From the NCBI GenBank assembly GCA_964446655.1, contig CAYUPL010000087.1, positions 1 to 11,592 on the forward strand: a stretch of 11,592 nt of DNA, read 5' to 3'. Both the position numbers and the translations under genes were made by a program. The notes beneath the pieces are model-generated. The model ran no database searches. It worked only from the letters and a program-made list of their open reading frames with translations, and was not told where the DNA came from. Source of the stretch: Desulfopila_A sp964446655 (lineage in GTDB: Bacteria > Desulfobacterota > Desulfobulbia > Desulfobulbales > Desulfocapsaceae). Shown one piece after another: positions 6,550 through 11,592 of the stretch. Each line of letters opens with the position of its first letter. The stretch's first letter is position 1.

Positions 6550-7647
6550 GTGAAAAAAATACTGCTTGTTGTCGTTTTTTTCCTGTGCGCTGTTAATGCT
6601 GCTGCTGAACCGATCAGAGTCACTTTGCTTAATCCCGGCGGAACACACTGGTTTTGGCAGATGACGATCGATTTTATGAGGGCGGCCGCTGAGGATCTTC
6701 AGATAGAGCTGGAGGTCATTACTTCGGACTGGGATCATTTCCTCACTGTTGAACAGGCGGAAGACGTCGTGCACAGGCCCCAGCCTCCCCACTATCTTAT
6801 CACCGGTAACGAAAAAAGTAATGCCGGAAAAATTATACAAATAGCGGATCAGGCCAAGGTCCATACTTTTCTTTTCAGCAATGGATTTGTTGATCCAAAA
6901 GATAGCGCCAAATACCGGCAGCCCAGGATAAAATATACGCACTGGATTGGTCAGCTCATACCTGACAACTTTTCGGCAGGCTACCAGATGGGCAAGGCGC
7001 TTATAAGGCAGGCTTTACAGCTCGACTTAAGGCGGCAGGACGGCAAGGTGCCGGTTGTCGCCATAGCCGGCGCCCATTTGACCCATGCCTCTGTTGAAAG
7101 AGTGAGGGGGTTGCGGGCTGCAGTGGCGGAGTTCGAAGACCAGGCCGTTTTACTGCAGGTCTTTTCAGGTGATTGGACTGCCTTGCGGGCGGAAGAGATC
7201 GGGCGAGGTATTTTTCGGCGGTATGCCGATGTTGCCGTTGTATGGTGTGTGAATGATTCAACGGCCTTTGGTGCTATGGGTGCTGCATTATCCGCCGGCA
7301 GAAAACCCGGAAAAGATGTTCTTTTTGGTGGATGTGGCTGGCATCCTGATGCCATATCCCGGGTGCAGGCTGACACCCTGACCACCACGGTGGGCGGCCA
7401 TTTTATGGATGGGGCCTGGGTTCTGGTTATGCTGTATGACTATCACCATGGCCGAGATTTTTACCGGGAAGATCTGCAGTTGCAGATGGTGCCGATAGAG
7501 CATGACAATGTAGAAAAATATCTCAGCTTACTGAATCGGCAGGAATGGCATCGCATCGACTTTACACAATTCTCCAAAATCCACAACCCACAGCTGCGAA
7601 AGTATGATTTCAGTGTGGAGAAGGTATTGCGACAATTGCAGGAGTAA
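6550..7647 (+). CDS. Exported periplasmic binding protein, LuxP/RbsB-like (Peripla_BP_4 type)
   Basis: A 365-residue substrate-binding protein of the type I periplasmic fold that binds sugars or sugar-like signals. It has a Sec signal peptide (MKK, hydrophobic 4-15, A-A-A before Glu20; predicted cleavage after residue 19) and no lipobox. Domain 1 begins IRVTLLNPGGTHWFWQMTIDFM (22-43), typical of this group. The second lobe shows VVAIAGAHLTHASVERVRGL (169-188), the hallmark VWCVNDSTAFGAMGAALSAGRKPGKDVLFGGCGWHPDAI (231-269) and a DTLTTTVGGHFMDG segment (275-288). The start is GTG at 6550, fixed by AGGGAG six bases upstream and by an in-frame TGA at 6544-6546. No permease, ATPase or sensor kinase adjoins it and the next gene is convergent. 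It may feed a distant ABC transporter or act as the ligand sensor of a kinase or cyclic-di-GMP enzyme elsewhere. Confidence 0.85.
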   Translation: MKKILLVVVFFLCAVNAAAEPIRVTLLNPGGTHWFWQMTIDFMRAAAEDLQIELEVITSDWDHFLTVEQAEDVVHRPQPPHYLITGNEKSNAGKIIQIADQAKVHTFLFSNGFVDPKDSAKYRQPRIKYTHWIGQLIPDNFSAGYQMGKALIRQALQLDLRRQDGKVPVVAIAGAHLTHASVERVRGLRAAVAEFEDQAVLLQVFSGDWTALRAEEIGRGIFRRYADVAVVWCVNDSTAFGAMGAALSAGRKPGKDVLFGGCGWHPDAISRVQADTLTTTVGGHFMDGAWVLVMLYDYHHGRDFYREDLQLQMVPIEHDNVEKYLSLLNRQEWHRIDFTQFSKIHNPQLRKYDFSVEKVLRQLQE

Positions 7648-7687
7648 ACTTTAAATAGAGCCCGCAGGGTTGCCGAGAAAGCGAGGC

Positions 7688-7726
7688 GCGAAGCAAGGTG
7701 CCATGGTGGTGTGCACCGTGCTTCGC
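7688..7726. terminator. Strong hairpin between convergent genes
   Basis: Two 14-base arms (7688-7701 and 7713-7726) pair with a single mismatch around an 11-base loop. It sits about midway in the 116-bp gap between the binding-protein stop and the carboxyltransferase stop. It lacks T-runs on either strand but is placed to terminate or buffer transcription from both sides; it could also be one copy of a REP-like repeat. Confidence 0.5.
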
Positions 7727-7763
7727 TATGCTCCGATAGGTTCCTGGGGGACCATTTTACCCG

Positions 7764-10025
7764 TCAGCGATAGTAGAGGCTTGGGCTGCCCATGGTCAGC
7801 AGGGCCTTATGCAGATTTCTGCGAAAATCTCTGCGATCCCATATTCCCTGGATATGACCTCTTTTCAGGGCATTTCTGGCTGAGTGGTAATCCGGCGGGA
7901 TATCGATGCCCGTTGTTTCACGGATGACCCGTGGGCCGGCAAAGCCGACCCGGCTGGAACGAATGGCAAACTGGTATGGCGAGCAACCCAGAAATGAAGC
8001 GACAGGGCCGGCATAGGAATTGTTGTCGTAGACTACGATATAGAGTCCCCCGGCGTCGATATACTCACGCACCGCCATGGTGCATTTCGGCATCTGAATA
8101 ACGCCAAGCGTTCCTTCCTGGATCCGAATCCCACCGGTTGCATGGATATAGGCAAGCAGAGGCCTCTTCTTTCTTTTTGCCAGTTTACACGCCTGCACAA
8201 ATTTTTCCCCCTCGGCGGAGCCGACGGTACCGCTGCGGAAGTCGGAATAGAGCATTGATGTGACAATCTGAATGCCGTCCACCGTGGCCGTAAAGGTCAT
8301 GTTGCCGGAACTTCGCCTGGTTTTCTTCTTGGCAAACTCAAGCCTCTCGGAAAACCCGGTGTAGCGGAGTGGGTTATGTGATGTAATTTCCGAGTTGAAA
8401 AAACGAATGGAGTTGGGGTCAAAAACATTTTCCAGATACCACTGGTGTTCCAGGGGAAAATGATGTCCGCAGGTCTCGCAGACGCCACCGAATTCGCCGT
8501 AAAGATCAGGAATCCAAAGGTCTTTGCAACCACTTTTTTCATGATTGGGGCAGGTTACTGTTCTGTCTTCGTTGGCAAGTGGACTGGTGTAGGTGTCGGT
8601 CAACTCAAGTGGATCGACCCTGGGAGTGCTGATTTGTCCATTTTCGCTGCCGGTTAGAAGGCGGGGGGCCTTCTTTTCGCTTTTTTTATCCCAGAAATCA
8701 AGGACGGCGTTGAGTGGCTCAACGATTCGTTTCAGCATCACCGACCCTTCACCGGAGACTTCCTTGAGCACCCGGCGAACCTGCTTTTTACGGTTTTTGA
8801 AAATATCGTAGCGGAGGTTATAATAGGCCTTTTCCGATTTGACCTTAAAGCGATTGTAATAGAACTCCGACTGGCTCAGTTGACCGGAAAATCCCGACAT
8901 GGCCATTTTGCGGTACTTCAACGACCGAACCCGGAGAAGCTTTTTGATTTCTTCCTTGCTGAGATCCCAGGGGATTTCAACTTGAATCTCCTGAGTCTCT
9001 GATTTTTTGCGCATGATTTCGTTGCTGCGGAAGGCACGAAAGCTTTTGGTAGCCAGCACAACTCTGTCGGTGGCACTGATCATTTCAGCACGCAGTTTAG
9101 CAAAAAAAGCGAAATCATCCTGCTTCGCACCAAGGGGCGGCTCATGAATAATTTTATCAATGGTACCCAGTTTGAGATTGTCCGCAGCGGTCAGACGAAG
9201 ACGATCGGCACATACTTCAATTAATTCCTTGGGGACTTTTTCTCCTTCTTTGACGCGCCCTTCAATGGCAGCAGCGCCTTCCGGAGAGATAACGGAGTAA
9301 TAGCCGTGACTGGCCATCAAACGATAGTCCGAGAGGCCAATTGCTTCGGCGCCGCCTGAACCTCCTTCTGAAATAAAGGAGACCATTGGTATACGAAGTT
9401 TTGCCATGGCATAGATGTTGCGGGCAATCTGCTGGGCGGCTCCAGGATGTTCTTCCACCGGATACGAGCCGGGGGTGAAGATATAAAAATGGATTGGTAC
9501 GCCCTCGGTTTCGGCAACTTTCATATAGCGCAGGGCCTTGATATTGCCTTCCGGCTTGCAGGAGCCACCGTTGCGAAACTCATCACCGTGGCCGGTTTCC
9601 TGGCCTATCACCATAACCGAAGCGGTATAGGGTTTGTTTTTAATGCGCCGCACAATGGTCGCCTTGGCGCAGATCATGGCCGGGTCTATATTGGCATCGC
9701 CTTCGCCGCCTAATTCGGTATAATCCTCATAGACGTTCTCAAGAATATCTTTGAGGCTGAATCTCTGCGGCGTCCGCACGATCCGAACCCGTTCCATGGG
9801 GGTCAGCTGTTCTTCGGCTCGTTCTTCGAGGAAGCTGATCGATTCATCGAGTCTGCGGATCTCAAGGCGAAGCTGCTCATCGGTGAGCTCGTAGACGCTG
9901 CCTTTGAGCCGATCACAGTTCTTTTTGAAACCGTCAAGGTTACCCCAATTGGAAAAATCTTTTATCTGGATGAGATAGTTGATTCGCTCCTCAATTTTGA
10001 GGAGTCTTTTCTGTTGTTCATTCAT
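7764..10025 (-). CDS. Fused acetyl/acyl-CoA carboxylase carboxyltransferase (AccA-like + AccD-like)
   Basis: A 753-residue cytoplasmic enzyme that would move the carboxyl group from carboxybiotin to acetyl-CoA, giving malonyl-CoA for fatty-acid synthesis, or to another acyl-CoA. The N-terminal half (about 75-300) is AccA-like: a helical lead (1-75), RTPQRFSLKDIL (84-95), KPEGNIKALRYMKVAE (157-172), FTPGSYPVEEHPG (183-195), the oxyanion loop EGGSGGAEAIG (220-230) and YSVISPEGAAAIEG (243-256). A basic linker (about 300-485) follows. The C-terminal half (485-740) is AccD-like: a zinc ribbon with Cys492, 500, 516 and 519, SDFRSGTVGSAEGEKF (594-609), TGGIRIQEG (630-638) and VGFAGPRVIRETTG (693-706). 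In E. coli these halves are separate proteins of about 320 and 300 residues. The start is ATG at 10025; the Shine-Dalgarno is weak and an in-frame stop lies 15 bases upstream. It follows the biotin carboxylase gene by 28 bp as an operon. Confidence 0.9.
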   Translation of the reverse strand: MNEQQKRLLKIEERINYLIQIKDFSNWGNLDGFKKNCDRLKGSVYELTDEQLRLEIRRLDESISFLEERAEEQLTPMERVRIVRTPQRFSLKDILENVYEDYTELGGEGDANIDPAMICAKATIVRRIKNKPYTASVMVIGQETGHGDEFRNGGSCKPEGNIKALRYMKVAETEGVPIHFYIFTPGSYPVEEHPGAAQQIARNIYAMAKLRIPMVSFISEGGSGGAEAIGLSDYRLMASHGYYSVISPEGAAAIEGRVKEGEKVPKELIEVCADRLRLTAADNLKLGTIDKIIHEPPLGAKQDDFAFFAKLRAEMISATDRVVLATKSFRAFRSNEIMRKKSETQEIQVEIPWDLSKEEIKKLLRVRSLKYRKMAMSGFSGQLSQSEFYYNRFKVKSEKAYYNLRYDIFKNRKKQVRRVLKEVSGEGSVMLKRIVEPLNAVLDFWDKKSEKKAPRLLTGSENGQISTPRVDPLELTDTYTSPLANEDRTVTCPNHEKSGCKDLWIPDLYGEFGGVCETCGHHFPLEHQWYLENVFDPNSIRFFNSEITSHNPLRYTGFSERLEFAKKKTRRSSGNMTFTATVDGIQIVTSMLYSDFRSGTVGSAEGEKFVQACKLAKRKKRPLLAYIHATGGIRIQEGTLGVIQMPKCTMAVREYIDAGGLYIVVYDNNSYAGPVASFLGCSPYQFAIRSSRVGFAGPRVIRETTGIDIPPDYHSARNALKRGHIQGIWDRRDFRRNLHKALLTMGSPSLYYR

Positions 10026-10053
10026 TATGGCTATATTTCACTGGTTGATCTCA

Positions 10054-11457
10054 TTAAAAGGTCAACAGTCGATTCATGTTTTCTTTCAGGTAGTCGAGAT
10101 TGGTGATGATTTTTCCACCGCTCGAGTCTTTACCACGAATATCTGTTTCCTTAAGAAGTTTCATCGCACGCTTTTTGGCCTCATCAACACTGTCTCCCCA
10201 GACGAGGGCCAGTGCCAGGTTGGGATCGAAGTCACTCGGTATGGTGTATGGTCTGTCAAAGGGAACATGGGTGTAGACCACCGACCAGTCATAGTGGGGA
10301 AACTTGAATCTGGATATTGTTCCTATCCATGGGGCAAAACCGCGTCTGGTATCTTCAGCTACGATACGAAGTTCTATGGCAGCGCCTTTGAAAACGATAT
10401 CTTTCTGGCTAAAGCCGATCTTGTCCCCCAGAGCAAGGCGGATCTGTTCCCGAATCAGGTTGGGCTGGCTGCCGTTGAGATAGCTTATCCGGGCGGAAAC
10501 ATCGTTTTCCACCTGGATGCGGGTGTTCACTTCAAGCAGGTACGGTTTACCCGATCTCGACACAATCCATTCCCAGGTGCCCACATTGTCGTACCCGACG
10601 TGGTCGGCCAGTTTGAGAGAATATTCTTCGATCTGGCGCAGCACATCGGCCTCGTCGAATTCGTAGGCAAAACAGGAACCATGAAAACCGGGTGCTGCCT
10701 CGATCCGTTTCTGGCGGCCGGTTGATTGTATGGTACAGTTTCTTGAGCTGAAATGAACCCTCTCGCCATGCCGGGAACAGAGGAGCTGTACCTCAAGGTG
10801 ATTGTAGTCCCGCAAACATTGTTCGATAAGGACACCACCGTCGCCGAACTGTCTTTTGGCATAATTCTGCAGTTGCCGGTATACTCTTCTGAACTGCTCA
10901 ATCTCGGAGACTTCCTCTATTCCCATGCCCCCGCCTCCGGCAGCGGCTTTAATAAGAATGGATGGATTGGAAATCCCCTGATCCTGCTGATCATCAAGAA
11001 GATGCTGGGCGATTTCTTCGGCCTCCATTTCGTTGTAGATGGGGGCGTCCGTTCCAGGAATGGTCGGAATGCCCAGTTGGTTGGCAACCCGTTTGGTATT
11101 GATTTTATCGCCCAGATCTCTGATGACGTTCCAGTTAGGACCTATGAACGTCAGAGCCCTGTCCCTGTTGGTTGCTCGGCGGGCAAAGCGGAAGTCTTCA
11201 GAGAAAAAACCGTATCCGGGATGAATCGCAGTGCACCCGGTATGATCAGCCACGGCGAAAATATCGTTGGGCTCGGTATAGCTCGTTACTCTCCAGGCAT
11301 TCTGGGCGGCGCCACTGGTGCTGTTTTGCCAAACATGTTCAGAATCTTTATCCGCATCAGTGTATATAACAACATACTCCAGGCCGAGATCTTTACAGGC
11401 ATTCATTATCCTGACGGCTATTTCGCCTCGATTCGCTATAAGAACCTTGTCTTTCAA
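10054..11457 (-). CDS. Biotin carboxylase subunit of an acetyl/acyl-CoA carboxylase (divergent AccC)
   Basis: A 467-residue ATP-grasp enzyme that carboxylates biotin on a carrier protein using ATP and bicarbonate. The N-terminal domain has VLIANRGEIAVRI (5-17) and HPGYGFFSED (79-88). The ATP-grasp core has LGDK (115-118), ILIKAAAGGGGMG (167-179) with the ATP-binding Lys170, HLEVQLL (220-226), GTWEW (293-297) with Glu296, and LEVNTRIQVE (308-317). The C-terminal domain has GAAIELRIVAED (358-369) with the bicarbonate/biotin-site Arg364. Core catalytic positions of E. coli AccC are kept. Two signatures differ: the usual RRHQK stretch reads STGRQK with one extra residue, and VEHPVTE reads VENDVSA. 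The protein is slightly longer than AccC (about 450) and has no carrier domain. The start is TTG at 11457 with GAGG six bases upstream. It is the first gene of the operon with the fused carboxyltransferase. Confidence 0.9.
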   Translation of the reverse strand: MKDKVLIANRGEIAVRIMNACKDLGLEYVVIYTDADKDSEHVWQNSTSGAAQNAWRVTSYTEPNDIFAVADHTGCTAIHPGYGFFSEDFRFARRATNRDRALTFIGPNWNVIRDLGDKINTKRVANQLGIPTIPGTDAPIYNEMEAEEIAQHLLDDQQDQGISNPSILIKAAAGGGGMGIEEVSEIEQFRRVYRQLQNYAKRQFGDGGVLIEQCLRDYNHLEVQLLCSRHGERVHFSSRNCTIQSTGRQKRIEAAPGFHGSCFAYEFDEADVLRQIEEYSLKLADHVGYDNVGTWEWIVSRSGKPYLLEVNTRIQVENDVSARISYLNGSQPNLIREQIRLALGDKIGFSQKDIVFKGAAIELRIVAEDTRRGFAPWIGTISRFKFPHYDWSVVYTHVPFDRPYTIPSDFDPNLALALVWGDSVDEAKKRAMKLLKETDIRGKDSSGGKIITNLDYLKENMNRLLTF

Positions 11458-11558
11458 ATCCTTCCTCGTTGTGCTGTGCTGTCGTTTAAGGTGAACAGGC
11501 GTAAATGTGAGTGCAAACAGACTGGTGAACCAATAACAAATATGATGAAAACGACATT

Positions 11559-11586
11559 ACTATAGTCATAGCGGATCGATTGTTAA
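11559..11586 (-). promoter_or_regulatory. Sigma70-type promoter of the carboxylase operon
   Basis: On the minus strand, TTAACA (11581-11586) and TATAGT (11559-11564) each match consensus at five of six positions and are 16 bases apart. The predicted transcript starts near 11551, leaving a leader of about 95 bases before the TTG start. I see no clear hairpin or riboswitch in that leader. Confidence 0.55.
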
Positions 11587-11592
11587 AGGGGA

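Noticed and set aside
6436..6942. 168-codon minus-strand open frame in the fapA/binding-protein gap
   Set aside because: Most of it is antisense to the N-terminal part of the binding-protein gene, including its signal peptide, and the translation has no recognisable motif.
9979..10725. 248-codon plus-strand open frame opposite the carboxylase operon
   Set aside because: It spans the junction of two well-supported minus-strand genes, shows no domain and has no ribosome site fitting a real gene.
10054..11457. Carbamoyl-phosphate synthase or another ATP-grasp enzyme instead of biotin carboxylase
   Set aside because: The N-terminal ANRGEIAVRI and HPGYGFFSE motifs and the LEVNTRIQVE and ELRIVAED segments are specific to biotin carboxylase domains.
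10753..11565. 270-codon plus-strand open frame opposite the biotin carboxylase gene
   Set aside because: It lies antisense to an unambiguous biotin carboxylase and its translation resembles no known family; it is a shadow of high coding constraint on the other strand.

Overview
The window looks like chromosomal DNA of a Gram-negative anaerobe, most likely a deltaproteobacterium of the Desulfobulbales/Desulfobacterota type. That placement is inferred from gene content: a carboxyltransferase carrying AccA-like and AccD-like halves in one chain beside an unusual biotin carboxylase, a FapA/DUF342 protein, a LuxP/RbsB-type periplasmic binding protein with a Sec signal peptide, and Shine-Dalgarno-type starts with many TTG codons. 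No species can be named. I see no rRNA, tRNA, CRISPR array or complete mobile element.

Left end (1-1042): the C-terminal two thirds of an alanine dehydrogenase gene, missing the N-terminal domain that carries catalytic residues. Homology begins abruptly near base 154, preceded by about 150 bases of unrelated DNA that may be the edge of an insertion or rearrangement. Two hairpins follow its stop. Next come two separate plus-strand genes: a LysE/RhtB-family amino-acid exporter (1043-1678) and a class I SAM-dependent methyltransferase-like protein (1824-2447).

Middle (2465-6549): a minus-strand block, read right to left. A FapA-family protein comes first, followed 5 bp later by an MFS transporter, so the two are probably one operon. 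A universal stress protein gene then follows with its own apparent sigma70-type promoter. The 330-bp gap upstream of fapA separates it from a divergent gene for an exported sugar/autoinducer-type binding protein (6550-7647), and it holds a perfect 9-bp inverted repeat close to fapA.

Right end (7648-11592): a strong hairpin lies between the convergent binding-protein gene and a two-gene minus-strand operon. The operon is a biotin carboxylase (11457-10054) followed by a 753-residue fused carboxyltransferase (10025-7764), with a good promoter at the very edge of the window. Together they supply two of the three activities of an acetyl-CoA (or other acyl-CoA) carboxylase. The biotin carrier protein is not in the window. 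This pair is the most interesting part: the domain order is alpha-then-beta, the zinc ribbon spacing is altered, and the biotin carboxylase departs from near-invariant signatures while keeping the core catalytic residues.
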